Source of the DNA: Hemerocallis citrina | Lineage: Eukaryota; Streptophyta; Magnoliopsida; Asparagales; Asphodelaceae | Reading direction: 5' to 3' | Assembly: GCA_017893485.1 (NCBI GenBank) | Contig: CM030359.1 | Location: forward strand, 35,323,994 to 35,387,993 | Length of the DNA: 64,000 nt | In this document: one piece after another, positions 12,062-23,890 of the stretch | How positions within the stretch are numbered: the first letter of the stretch is position 1 | How the letters are laid out: each line of letters begins with the position of its first letter | The notes under the pieces: model-generated | Told to the model about the DNA's origin: nothing | The model's input: the letters and a program-made list of their open reading frames with translations, nothing else | Database searches by the model: none | Position numbers and translations under genes: made by a program

Positions 12062-14259
12062 TCAAGGGTCCACCTGCGTCTCCGCTCCCGCCCCGGACGC
12101 ATCGACGGGCGGTCCCTCGATCTCTCCCTTAGCCGGGTCATCCTCTCCCCCTCCGTCTTCGCCTTCGACCTCGTCCTCGGCATCCCCCTCCTCGTCGTCC
12201 ACGGGCGACTCGGGCCACAGTCGATAACCGACTCGCTCGAAGCCGGGGACACGAGCCTGGACATGGTCCAGGGCCGTCTGGTAGGATCGCTCCATGTTCT
12301 CAGCCATATGTTTCTTCGCCTCTGCCTCAATCTCGGCTTCGACCTCCGCCCGGATCCTCGCGGCCTGCGCTTCCCTCTCCGCCTTCTCGTCGGCCAAGGA
12401 CTTCAATGCCGCGGCAAGATCTTGGGCGGCCTTGGCAGCTTTGGCGGACTCCGCTTCGAGGCCCTCCTTCGCTTTCTTCAGGTCGGCAGTAAGGTCGGCC
12501 ACCCGAACGTCCAGAGCCTCGGCCCGCCTCTGCTCGGCCTCTAGATCCTTGACCGCCCGGACCTTCGCCAGCCTGTCTTTCTCGCTGGCGGACTTCAGCT
12601 CCTTCTCCTGTGCGGCGAACGCCTCCATGAGATGGCCGAAGTGAACGGTGGCCTACGAAGACAACGATAAGTACGAAGTACGCACCGAGTAACAAACTTG
12701 AAGAAATTTGCGAACACTTACCGAAACAAGCCCCCGGGCGACTTCGTAAGTGTCGTCGCCGACCCTCCCCGCATTCAGCGCGGCCTTATCCTTCGGGGTC
12801 GCCAAGTGTTTGACGACCTGCATTGACATCTGCGAGTTGCCGAGGAAACCATCATGATTCCTCACCAGCCAGTTCGGCACAAACAACTGCTTGTGCTGCT
12901 CGGTCAGGATTTCCTCGGCATTCTGAGTCAATGGGGGAAGCTCGAGCGCCAGCGCCGCATTGACATCAAAGACACCCTCGTTCACGGACGGGGCGACAGG
13001 GGCCGAGGTCTCCTCCACCACCACTATCTCCGAAGGCACCTCGGTAGCCGGGGGAGGCGGAGCAACGTTAGTGGCGACCGCGGGCTGAACACCCGAAGAC
13101 GCACCCTCGGCCGCCCTCTTCCTTTTTCTGGTCCCGGTCAGCTTGGACCTATCGGCCATCATAGCTTTAAAGTCAATCTTCATCGACTCTGCATCGACAA
13201 AAAAAGAGGGGGAGAAAACCGAATCAAAACAGACGAATTGAAGACTTAGAAAAAAAAAAATGAATGAGATGTCAAGAGCGTACTCGGGTCGATGGGGCTT
13301 AGTCCGGACCCGAACAACACCTCCTCGGTCAACTCCCTCCAACTCAGTACCGGAAGGGCCGTGATCCTCCTCGCTACCTCCTCCTCGGCCTCGGATAGTG
13401 CGGGGTCGCCCCGCGCAAATTTCGGCACTTCCACCTTCCACCGGGACGGAATGTGCCAAATCGCTTCGCCCCTTACGATAAAATACTTCTCCCTCCAACC
13501 CTTAAGAGAGTCGGGATTCTCTACAATCTTAACACCTCTCCTCGGCCCCAAATAGTACCGGTACTCCGAGCCGTGTTGCTTGTTTATCCGATAGAGGCCC
13601 CGGAAAACTGACAGATCCGGCGCTACCTCGGCTCGGTGACACTGAAGCAAGAATGCGTTCACATGACGCCAAGTGTTTGGACTGAACTGAGTAGGGGCGA
13701 GACAATACCAACCGAGGATCTGAAGTATGAAAGGGTGCAGCGGAAAACGCAGTCCCGCGTTCAAGGAGTCGACGTCAAACATGCACATGTCCGACGAAGG
13801 CAACTTAGTGTTTGCTCGCACCCCGGGGCCAGCGACCATCAGCTTGTACTCCGACGGGATAGCGAAAGCCTTCCTGATCCGAAGAAGATCCTTCTCGGTC
13901 AACGACGAAATGAGCTCGTCAGCTTCGGAGGGATGGAACGGATTAGGCTCCTCGACGATCTTCGACTTTCCGTAGATCGCTTTCTCCAGAAGATCACCCT
14001 CGTACTGCCTGACTCCCGAATGCCCGGACAGGACGGAAGGATATTGTCCTATCTCGGGAGCTCGTTTCGGGTTCTCCACAATCACCCCCCCTATGGGGGC
14101 CGGGGTCTCCCCTGTCCTCTTCTTCTTCCCGATCCTCGACTCGACAGCCAGCGGTTCGGCCATCTGCTTCCCCTTCCTGCGAGCTTCCGCCCTACTCCTC
14201 TCCCCGGCGCCATCACCGCCCGAGGACGAGGCACCACTACCCGAGCTTACCCTTGACAT
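12062..14259 (-). CDS. Spliced antisense gene of the Tat element (plant 'putative gypsy-type transposon' family)
   Basis: Three minus-strand exons join without breaking frame: 14259-13284, 13188-12722 and 12652-12062. The introns are 95 and 69 nt with GT..AG ends (CGA|GTACGC to GCAG|AGTCG; TTTCG|GTAAGT to CGTAG|GCC). The protein is about 677 aa. Residues 1-90 are Ser/Gly-rich and basic. The middle part (LRFPLHPFILQILG, TWRHVNAFLLQCH) resembles the plant family described as putative gypsy-type transposon protein (Pfam PF04195, recalled, not searched). Exon 2 is Pro/Val/Glu-rich. Exon 3 is a strongly charged Ala/Glu/Lys coiled coil ending in an acidic tail. Antisense ORFs in this position are known from Tat elements; their role is not established. 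A TATA-like TTATAA (14465-14470) lies about 200 bp upstream. Confidence 0.8.
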
Positions 14260-14464
14260 CTTTTGAAAAAGCTAAGGCAAAGACAAACTAACCTTTGAAG
14301 TGACGTTCACGGTCGGAGAATGCTCGCCTGAAATCGCCTGGCCCACGCGACAGCTAACGACAACACCGTGGAGCAAGAGCGCCGCTAGCAGAGGACTTAG
14401 AGAACAAAAGTGAATTCGTAGAGTGAAAAGTGAGAAATAAGCTCAGAGTTGAAGGAATGGTAAC

Positions 14465-14470
14465 TTATAA
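14465..14470 (-). promoter_or_regulatory. Possible TATA box for the antisense gene
   Basis: TTATAA, palindromic, about 205 bp before the antisense ATG at 14259. It is followed on the minus strand by a CT-rich leader. Weak evidence. Confidence 0.3.
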
Positions 14471-14531
14471 CCTCAACTGATAACGGGCCTCCTTGGGAAT
14501 CCAAAAGGCCCACTAAAAATACCCAAATCCG

Positions 14532-15160
14532 CGCCCGGCAAACAGCGCGAGGTACGCAGACCGAGGTGACGAGATACCGACCCTCGTTTTTGGCAAAAAA
14601 TCCTCCCGAATCAAAATCACCGTCGGATCTCTCCAAAATTCGCGTCAGGATCTGATGAACGGTTCAGATTGCGCCACGCCCACAAAACGACAAGATAGCG
14701 TTTTCTCGTGATCTGAACCCCATCCTCGTGATGCGTGCCAAAATGAACGGCCCAGATCCATCCACGCAGACCTTCCAAACCGCTTGCCATCGGCTTGGTC
14801 GGTCGAGCTACCGAACAGCTCAGCCGAGCAACCGAGCCACTTAATACGGAATGGCGGAACCATCAAGAAGACAAGTAAACGACTCGGCCTCCGGCCCACC
14901 GAGCCGAGCCACCAAGTTCGCCTAAAAATACCCAACTCCGCGCCCGGCAAACAGCGCGAGGTATGCGGGCCGAGGTGACGAGATACCGACCCTCGTTTTT
15001 GGCAAAAAAACCTCCCGAATCAAAATCACCGTCGGATCTCTCCAAAATTCGCGTCAGGATCTGATGAATGGTTCAGATTGCGCCACGCCCACAAAACGAC
15101 AAGATAGCGTTTTCTCGTGATCTGAACCCCATCCTCGTGATGCGTGCCCAGATAAACGGC
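14532..15160 (+). repeat. Direct duplication with a period of about 409 bp
   Basis: The block beginning CGCCCGGCAAACAGCGCGAG at 14532 recurs at 14941. Each copy runs through GATACCGACCCTCGTTTTTG and CCACAAAACGACAAGATAGC. Confidence 0.88.
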
Positions 15161-16340
15161 CCAGATCTTGCCACGTCCACAAAACGACAAGATAGCGTTT
15201 TATGGGGATCCACGCCAGAGATGGACGGCCTAGATGATGCCACGTACCTCGGATGCTTTGGACCGAGGGACCGACCCTTCCAACCGAGTCGCCGACCCCC
15301 CAAGCCGCGGCACTACGCATCCGGGCCGTGGTGCTGGGGTACCGACCCTTCCAACCGGGTCGCCGACCCCCCTAGCCGCGGTACTACGCAACCGGGCCGC
15401 GGTGCCGAGGTACCGACCCTCGTTTTTTGGAAAAAATCCTTCCGACCCTCAGGAGCCGTTGGATCTCGTAGGAAAGCGCGCTCGTCATGATGGACGTCCC
15501 AGATCTTGCCACGTCCACAAAACGACAAGATAGCGTTTTATGGGGATCCACGCCAAAGATGGACGGCCTAGATGATGCCACGTACCTCGGATGCTTTGGA
15601 CCGAGGCACCGACCCTTCCAACCAGGTCGCCGACCCCCCAAGCCGCGGCACTACGCATCCGGGCCGTGGTGCTGGGGTACCGACCCTTCCAACCGGGTCG
15701 CCGACCCCCCCCCAGCCGCGGCGCTACGCGTCCGGGCCGTGGTGCTGGGGTACCGACCCTTCCAACCGAGTCGCCGACCCCCCAGCCGCGGCGCTACGCG
15801 TCCGGGCCGTGGTGCTGGGGTACCGACCCTTCCAACCGAGTCGCCGACCCCCCAAGCCGCGGCACTACGCATCCGGGCCGTGGTGCTGGGGTACCGACCC
15901 TTCCAACCGGGTCGCCGACCCCCCTAGCCGCGGTACTACGCATCCGGGCCGCGGTGCCGAGGTACCGACCCTCGTTTTTTGGAAAAAATCCTTCCGACCC
16001 TCAGGAGCCGTTGGATCTCGTAGGAAAGCGCGCTCGTCATGATGGACGTCCCAGATCTTGCCACGTCCACAAAACGACAAGATAGCGTTCTATTGGGATC
16101 CCCGCTAAGGATGGACGGTCTAGATGGTGCCACGTACCTCGGATGATCCGAACCGAGGTACCGACCATTCGAACCAACTCGCCGACCCCTCGAACCGCGG
16201 CGCAACGCATCCGGGCCGGGGTGACGGGGTGCCGACCCTCGTTTTTGGGAAAAAATCCTTCCGAGGAGCAGGAGGCGTCTGATCGTTCCGAAATTCGCGC
16301 TCCATCTTGATCGAAGGCCCAGATGATGCCACGCCATAAA
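15160..16340 (+). repeat. Nested tandem repeats: ~340-560 bp blocks with an inner ~71-bp minisatellite
   Basis: The block starting CCAGATCTTGCCACGTCCAC occurs near 15163, 15501 and 16051. Inside it, a 70-74 bp unit with GTACCGACCCTTCCAACC repeats near 15338, 15678, 15750, 15820 and 15891. GC-rich in-frame translations across this array are artefacts of the repeat. Confidence 0.9.
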
Positions 16341-16728
16341 TAGGTATTAAAAATTGGTTTTTATTTATTTAAATCGGTTTATTTATTTAAAAAATTGCGA
16401 AAAATCGCTAAAAATTCGGGAAAATTAGCTAAAAATTCCAGGAAATAATTAAAAATTCGGGGAATATTTCTAAACCACCGAACGAGCAATTATTACCTAG
16501 AATACGCGGTTAAAGCCCCCGAACAATTAGCCAACACATCGCAAAATTAAATAAATCATCCGGAAAAATAGATAAAAACTCGACACAGCTTCGGAGCATC
16601 AAAGAAGGAGGAACTAGCCTACCCCCGTGCTCCAGGATTCAAAAATCACCCATTCGGACTGCGATACAGTTCCACCGACCACTGAGTTAGTCAAACTACT
16701 CCTCAAAGACTGACCACCCTCAGTCTTT
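16341..16728 (+). other. AT-rich tail of the Tat element
   Basis: AAATTCGG/AAAATT-rich sequence between the tandem arrays and the polypurine tract; no gene seen. Confidence 0.5.
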
Positions 16729-16744
16729 AGGAGTGGGGGGCTCG
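16729..16744 (+). promoter_or_regulatory. Polypurine tract of the Tat element
   Basis: AGGAGTGGGGGGCTCG immediately precedes the 3' LTR, the expected site for plus-strand priming. Confidence 0.82.
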
Positions 16745-17407
16745 TGATATGGTCAAAACAAGGGGTTCAATCGAGACCGTCCAAATGGGACACGAATCCT
16801 ACAGCTCAGGGACGAGACGGTAATTTCACATGCAAACGGGTCCGAAGCGGGTACTGGGTCTCCTTCTCACAGATCCAATAACCCGCAAACGGATCCACCA
16901 CAGCTGGGCACGGGTTTCAACCCGCTGCCAACTCGATCCAGCAAGACACAATCAAGGTCCCTGATTAGATCTAAATCAACGGCCATGATTCACGTCAATC
17001 TTTACACTGGGATTTAGGGATTAAAATTCCTTATCTGATTACCAGAATATACCTTATCAGATTACTTTCCCAATCTGTTTACAGGGAGATTATTCTATAT
17101 CAGACTACGCGGATTACATTCCTAAATTGTTCTCTAAGACGCCTATAAATACCCCCCACCCGTCTCCATTAACAGGTAATCAATCTTTCTCTAGTTAAAC
17201 GCTCTTTCATAATCATTTCTGGTTACTGACTTGAGCGTCGGAGGGTGCGTCGCCGGGAACAACCCCGGTGTCTCGCACTTCTTGCAGGTGCACGGCGGGA
17301 GCGACGATCAGAGTTCAACGGAACAGGTATACAGGTTCTCCTATTCAGTTTCCCCAAAGAACTCACAAATTCATCTGTTTGCCCCCACACCGAATTTAGC
17401 GGCAACA
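16745..17407 (+). repeat. 3' LTR of the Tat element
   Basis: 663 bp, no difference from 3430-4092 found by eye, followed by the ATATT duplication at 17408-17412. Confidence 0.95.
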
Positions 17408-17412
17408 ATATT

Positions 17413-17660
17413 CATAGTTGTGTATGTATGAATGGATGTTCATATGAGATTTGTTTATATAGAAAAATATGTAGTGTGTGGAGATGTTGTGGTGGGGATT
17501 GTTATGAATAGTAGTTCGATACTAATATTGAGAAATTGTTGTTATATTCATACATCGTTTATTAATTTTGTAGAAGAAACATGGCTTATTAATTTTGTTA
17601 TCTTCACACATCGTTTATTAATATTTTTGTTGACACGTGTTTTTTGATGTTCATAAATAA
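17413..17660 (+). other. MULE DNA between the Tat element and the PMD pseudogene
   Basis: AT-rich, with no coding content seen. It continues the MULE sequence interrupted at 3429, probably the intron or leader of the PMD gene. Confidence 0.4.
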
Positions 17661-19704
17661 ATGGATGCTAACCAACCATCTTCTTCCCATGTCGTTGGTG
17701 CATCATCTTCGCATGCACAATAAGGAATTTCTAGTCCATTAGACCAACCGTACTCTATTTGCAAGAAGATCATAGATCTTAGGTGGTGTGGAATGGAGAG
17801 ACCGAGAATATAAGTTTTCGAATGCACACCATATTGCCGATGCACCCTCATATGCACAACTACTTGTTAAATTGCGGGTTCTTTGGAATGTCCATGTTGG
17901 CCAAAGTTAAATGCGACCATTCATTACTTACCGCTTTTGTGGAGCGATGGATGCCGGAGACACACACGTTCCACCTACCCGTTGGTGAGATGACGGTAAC
18001 AGTATGAGATATAGTTATCATATCGGGTCTTCCAATCGATGGGGTGGCAGTGACCAAATACCTCATATTCAATAAAGTAATGTTGGTTAGAGATTACAAT
18101 GGAGGGAGGTTGATGAGGACGACCAAGATGTATTCGTCGGCGAATCAATCAGACATTCGTGGATCTTTTCAGAGTTCAACAATAGTTTGGGAGAGGAACC
18201 GACCAACTTTGAAAGTCAATGTTACACGTGGGCATATCTTATGTTGATGATCGGAGATATTCTCTTTTCGAATTCTTCCGGTGATGTAGTCCATTTAATG
18301 TACATTCCCTTGATTACTGACATACATAGAGCCGGCCGATATAGTTGGAGAAGTGTGGCATTAGCTTTTCTTTACCGTGCCCTGTACAATTGTTCAATGG
18401 GGTCGATCCAAATGACAGGGTCAATGGGTATATTACAAGTTTGGTGTTGGGAACGAATACAACTCGGACGGCCCCGAGTAACTTTTCTTTCAAATAATTG
18501 GAGAATTGTTGAAGATAATTTAGTGATGAGGGCTCCTTTGGGTGTGTATTGGACCGGTAGACTCGTGTGGAGAGATAACCTACGTGGTGTGTTGACGTAT
18601 TATAGGGATGAGCTCGATCAGCTTCAGAAAGAGTACGTCAATTGGACACCGTACACGGCCAAAAGGCTACAACGTCCACCCCCAGTATTCACGACAAACA
18701 ATCAACTTTGGTTGAGAAGAGCTCCACCAATAAATTTCTTTTTCGCGGAATTCTATTATGCCGATCGAGTCCTCCGACAATTCAATACACAACAATTTAT
18801 CCCGAAGAATGGGATGTACAACCGAAGATTTCACAATATTACTGGTCAAGGTCGATTGCTGAGTATGGATTGGGCCGATCACCACCGCTCTCATGTAGTA
18901 ATTTGAAATGAGAGAAAATATGATCTGGTGGTAGAAAGAATTCTACCATACGACAGGTCGTTGCAAGAAGCTTAAATGGCGTGATACCGTCATATTGCAC
19001 ATTTGTTTATTGCTCCATGATCGGCTATCCCGGTGGGTATCCAAATACCGATCGGCACATTCCACTTCGCAACCTGTGTATCAACCAAAGGCCTCCTCAT
19101 ACCAATTCATGGTAAAATTATGCTTTTTGTTAACAAATATTATTTTAAAATTTTCATAGACATTTTGCTTATACATGTTTAACAAATTTTGGTTTACTTC
19201 TTCTATTATATTTTATTGGCGTTGTAGATGGATAACACATGGGATATTGGCAAAAATGTGCTCGTGTGTTGAAAAGCAATATTTCGAAAGCTTGCAAAGG
19301 GATAGCCCGAGAAATCCTCCATCCGTGTCATTTATCACTTGAAGAGGTTGGAGATGGCCCGGCCTTCGCTGCTCTTTTAAACCTGACCAAGTACTAGAAG
19401 AGCTCAACCTCCCCCACCACCAACAAGACAAGTTCAACCTCCCTCACCACCACCAAGACAGGCTCAATCTCCCCCACCACCATGTAGACAAACAGAATCT
19501 TCATATTCACATGGGCAACGGTGGAAGAGTGTCCAACATCCTCCTGCGGCTTCTCAATTAGCATCACAAAAGACTGTAGAAGAAGAAGCGGGGCATGAAG
19601 AAGAGATTTACCCCCGTGTACCTGGGACACAAGATATTGTAATTAGTAGGAGGAGAGTCCCATCTCGGAAGAGGAGACAGATGCAACACTATACGCCTAG
19701 TTAG
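17661..19704 (+). pseudogene. Plant-mobile-domain (PMD) protein pseudogene of the MULE
   Basis: Starting at ATG 17661, the translation shows the characteristic plant mobile domain series: LLNCGFFGMSML, then RWMPETHTFHLPVGEMTVT, ISGLPIDGVAVTKYL, and after a frame change GRYSWRSVALAFLYRAL and GILQVWCWERI. A probable intron lies at about 19115-19228 (CATG|GTAAAA to GTTGTAG|ATGG). The last part has a basic RRRVPSRKRR stretch and ends at TAG 19702-19704. Damage includes early in-frame stops near 17721 and 17780, a stop inside the TVTV/DIV segment near 18005, and a +1 shift at about 18190-18240. PMD proteins occur both as host genes (MAIN/MAIL family) and inside plant transposons. Its place beside mudrA within one TIR pair says it is a transposon cargo gene. 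Confidence 0.82.
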
Positions 19705-19980
19705 GTTAAATGTGGAAATATCTAATTTTGTAACTGTTGACTTGCCCAATTATTGGGATATGTTTTAAATGTGAACGTCTACTAGATTTTGTAAATTTGT
19801 TAACCTTGGTTGAATGTCAACTATTGCCGTTTATATTGTGTTGCAAATATAAAACTTGATGCTATGTATTTTTCAATGAATTGTTTATTGGTGTTACTTA
19901 TTATGTTTATTTTATGGTGTTCATTATTGCATTTGTCAATCAAATTCAAATTGAAGTCTTAAACTACTTCTAAATGTACA
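19705..19980 (+). other. 3' flank of the PMD pseudogene
   Basis: AT-rich sequence between the PMD stop codon and the palindrome; nothing further recognised. Confidence 0.4.
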
Positions 19981-20264
19981 TGTGAATGTTTGTGCAAGTT
20001 TTGAAGCAAATTTAAAATAACAGATGCCATTGTTGGGAATAACGGCATCAAATATCTATAACGTTATTCCCAACAACGACAACAGTTCAAAACATGCACA
20101 ATCTATTTTAAATTTTAATTTTATTTGTTGTCGCTTTCCAGAACAACAACAATAGTTAAAATGTTGTCGTTGATTAAAACAACGACATTAGTTATCTCTA
20201 TTTTTTGGGTGGGACAAATTGGCTGCCAAACTCTTTGCCTCCACAGTCGTTCTTTGCAACAACG
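19981..20264 (+). repeat. Left arm (outer part) of the MULE central palindrome
   Basis: Its reverse complement matches about 37690-37988; shared blocks include GCAAATTTAAAATAACA, AACATGCACAATCTATTTTAAA and TTTTTTGGGTGGGACAAATT. The inner part of the same arm continues at 37349-37518, beyond the retrotransposon that split it. Confidence 0.85.
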
Positions 20265-20551
20265 GTATTTGTAACACCCCGCAAAATAGCATATGGCTAT
20301 TTTTGCATAGTAATCCGTGCACAGTCAAGAATTGTACACGATTACATATTTTTCTAATCATAATCAGTTTTAATTGAGAAGATATGGATATATGAGCTAT
20401 TATAAACCCGATAAGGTAAACTCGGGATATCTTCTCAATCGAACTATAGATTGTCCCGATTATTTTGTCTGGACGATTATTTTGACCAGACAATTTTGGG
20501 AAGAAAATAATAATTTAGATTATTATTATTTAGATTATTATTAGATTATTA

Positions 20552-23500
20552 TGTAACCCCTGTTTTCCTAAATCTGTATTTTATGTGTATTTTCCTATAT
20601 TTAAAATTTTTGTAAATTAATTTTTCTGCTTTCAAATTCTTTGTTAAAATGTGTTGTTAGATCTTCTGTTAAAAATCTATTTTTAATCAATAGTTTATTT
20701 ATAACTAGTTCCCAATGATATTTTTTTATAATACAAATATTTTTAGTATGCTTTGGATTATTATGTTTATGTTTATGATTTTTTATGATTATTGTTATTT
20801 TTGTTATTCGTGTTATTTTATCTTTTACTCTTGATTGTTGATTTAAAAATCTATTTCTATTGTTATTTGTATTTTGTGGTATTTCAAATAATTTCTATCT
20901 TGTAGATCAATATATATTTTAATATATAATCCTACTTTTATTTATTACTTTATCTATTCGATTTAATCTTTTATTTAAATCCTATTTGTTATCCTATGAA
21001 ATTAATCATTATCCATACCCATTAAAAATCCGACTACTACTCCTAATTATCCACAACCCAATCACCCTAATCCCCTTATATATATATCTCTCATCCATCT
21101 GACCTCCTACACCACCATATACCACTCTAGTCTCTCTCCCTTGGTGTTCTCTTGTGGCCGCAAGCCACTATTGTCATCATCCCTTTTGGATCATCTCTCT
21201 TTTGGTGGAGTTTGTTCGTGTGGAGATTTTCGCTCAAGTTTGCTTGGATTCATTAGTTCGTAGATTTTCGTTCGTAGATTTTGCTCATTGTCGGGAATCC
21301 GTTCCTGTTACTCTTGATTTTCTTCGTTCTTCATCTTCAGTTAAGGCAAGTAACTTGTACTCCAATTCCTTTGTTTGATACAAGTCAAAAATACCACCTA
21401 TAGTGTAGTTGGGTCTAGAGACGACTCTTGTTTGTATTTTGCTTGATGGATTTTGTCTCTGTGAAAACTTGACCATATATGACTCACGACACAATATGGA
21501 CATGAATTAACTTAGGTTTTATCCGTTCTTGATTTTGATCATGTATGTGAGACTTCTTGTGAGAATTCGTGTTTTGGTTAAGATGCATGTGAAATAATAT
21601 GTGTGGACATGCTAGATACGCTAAATTATGATGTTTAGACACTTGGTAGACTCGATTTTATGTTTGGATGTGTTTGGATCAATTTTCTTGAATCTATGTT
21701 GATTTTGTTTTTAAGGGCAAAATCTGTATTTTGTCGCTGTTCTGTTTCGTTTGCTGTTTTGGACTGTGTTAAAGTCAGAATCTTAATTTCAGTATAAAAC
21801 ATGAATTGTAAAGAAATTCGTCTTCTTTCCAACCCCTCTGACCTTGCTCGATTTTGTTTTTGTATGAGTGACTTATGACTGTTTTACTACAGAGGTGTAT
21901 TGTGTTTCCAGATTTCGTTTCTCGACAATTTTGTTGATTAAACTATTTTAATACTTGAGCTAAACCTATTATTTTGATTTGAAACTTTGGTTAGATTTTC
22001 TATACTTATTTAGGGATTACCCAGAATTTTGGTGGATTTTATTGATGAGTTTTATATGCCGTTTCATGCTTATTTATGAAAGTTATACTTGTTGTATTTT
22101 GCACGCTGTTCTGTAAAGAATTATATTTTCACCCTAATTCCTTTGACTGTATGAAAAATATTTGTGAAATATGAAAGTTAATATATTTTTTCTATTTTTA
22201 TCTCCTTTTGGCGGATTTGGATTTCGTTTCACGGCTTGCGAGATATTTCAGTTTTCGTACAACAGTGTTGGGAATTCCAGATTTGCCAACTACCGTTTCT
22301 TGATGATTTCTGATTTTGGTTGACTAAACTAATCTTTCTAGAAAATTATGAAACTTTATATTTTGATGCTAGAAATATAGTGGAATACCCCAGATTTTTC
22401 CTGGATTTATTTGAGAAATTTTGATGCTATTTTTCGGACTGAGAATTCGTTTTACTGATTTCTGACTAAACATGTTTCCTGGTTTAGATTCAGTTTTGAT
22501 TTATGATTTTGTGAAATACTATATGGCTTATATATGATCTCTGGATTCATGTGGAAGTCTATTTTCCAGATCCTTCGACGGATCCAGATTTGGATGTTTG
22601 TAGTAGCGGGAATCACTATTTTAGTACAACACTGTCTTGAAGTCCTGAATTAGAAAACTAGTTGTTTTACCCTGTTATGTGTTATCTTGCACCTGTACTT
22701 ATTTATCTTGCACCCTGAACCTGATACATGTTTATATCCTGTTATCCCTACTTTGTTTTGCGACACATCCATGCAAGCCTGATTATAATAATAAATAACC
22801 AAGCTGGGGTTAATGGGAAAGATCTAGTAGTGGATAATTCAGAAACATGTACTCAGAAGGAGGCCCGTGTTTCCCATTTTGATTCATATTGATGCATGGA
22901 CCTGTTGGTTCATGTACCTATTACTTGTTGATGCACGGACCTGTTGGTCATGTACCTGTTGATTCATGAACCTGTTGATGCATGAATCGGATGATTCGTG
23001 TACCTGTTTTGATTCATGAACCTATTTCTGTTCTGATCTCTGAGTACACTGCCCTCTATGGTCCACTATAAAATCTAAAATGAAATTGCGTTGACTGTAG
23101 CAACCATGTTGTAAAATGATAGATGCATGAAGTGCTACCTAGATAGTAATCAATATAAGACTTGATACATGATCCTTGAACAAGATACTTGAACATGATA
23201 CATGCTTACTTGATACTTGACTACATGATACATGAGACTTGGTTACTTAAGACTTGAAACTTGACACTTGATACATGATTACATGATACTTGACACCTGA
23301 TGCATGTTTACATGATACTTGATTATTTGACACTTGATTCATGCCATTTACACTTGTTCACTCTGTCATGCTAGTTGTTTATTTTGACATCATGCTTATA
23401 CCATGTTGCTAGTTAGTTTCCCCATGTAATTGTATTCTACATTATAAGTGGCTCATAACTTGCAATTGACGGGTACCTTGTTTTCTCTTTCCTTCTCCTG

Positions 23501-23890
23501 TAATTATTAATTGCAGATTTTGGTGATCAGTTGGCCGATAGAGTATGTGATCTAAAGTTCTAGTTGGCTGGAGCTTTTGCTATCTTCATTTATTTCCTGT
23601 TGCTCATTTAGAATATTGTATAGGTTACTTGTATTCTTGTATTTGGGCAATGTGACCCAAGATATTTGTTTATTCAGATCATGACTATTTGAGATATATA
23701 TATTTGGTTTCAAGTATTATTGTTGGTAATTGGTTCATATGTGCATGTGGTTGACTTTTCTGGCTTCCGACTCTGATTATTTTGTGAGATGTTGTAAAGA
23801 TTCTTGAACAGCTTATGGATGATGAAAAATCATTCGCTGGGCCAATGTTACGTACTCGTATTCCGTATTTTTAGGAAGCGGGGCGTGACA
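20552..23890 (+). mobile_element. Solo LTR, chromovirus type, inside the LARD 5' LTR
   Basis: Begins TGTAACCCCTG and ends GGGGCGTGACA, about 3.34 kb, with no internal domain beside it. A TATA-like TTATATATATATC lies near 21077-21089. It contains a tract of degenerate ACTTGATACATG repeats near 23150-23340. The copy at 57874-61289 is the same family in reverse. The target duplication is not clear (TATTA versus ATATA) because the site is a TA/TTA microsatellite. Confidence 0.75.

Larger units (their letters stand above)
3430..17407 (+). mobile_element. Complete Tat-lineage Ty3/gypsy LTR retrotransposon
   Basis: The 663-bp LTRs at 3430-4092 and 16745-17407 begin TG and end CA. By eye they show no difference. 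The target duplication ATATT is perfect (3425-3429 and 17408-17412). Between them lie a primer-binding site, one uninterrupted gag-pol frame in the order Gag, protease, RT, RNase H, second RNase H, integrase, then a ~6.9-kb 3' region with antisense coding sequence and tandem repeats, and a polypurine tract. The extra RNase H and the long 3' region with antisense ORFs fit the Tat group (Retand/Ogre-like). Identical LTRs imply a very recent insertion, and the element may still be mobile. Confidence 0.95.

Noticed and set aside
15068..16337. Overlapping 70-164 aa Pro/Arg-rich ORFs
   Set aside because: They are translations of the 71-bp and larger tandem repeats, open in several frames because the repeat lacks stops.
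10041..16340. Possible CRISPR-like regular repeats
   Set aside because: Units are directly adjacent or nested, with no unique spacers of constant length, and the context is a plant retrotransposon.
17223..17511. Short ORFs in the 3' LTR of the Tat element
   Set aside because: Identical ORFs occur in the 5' LTR; they are part of the R-U5 sequence.
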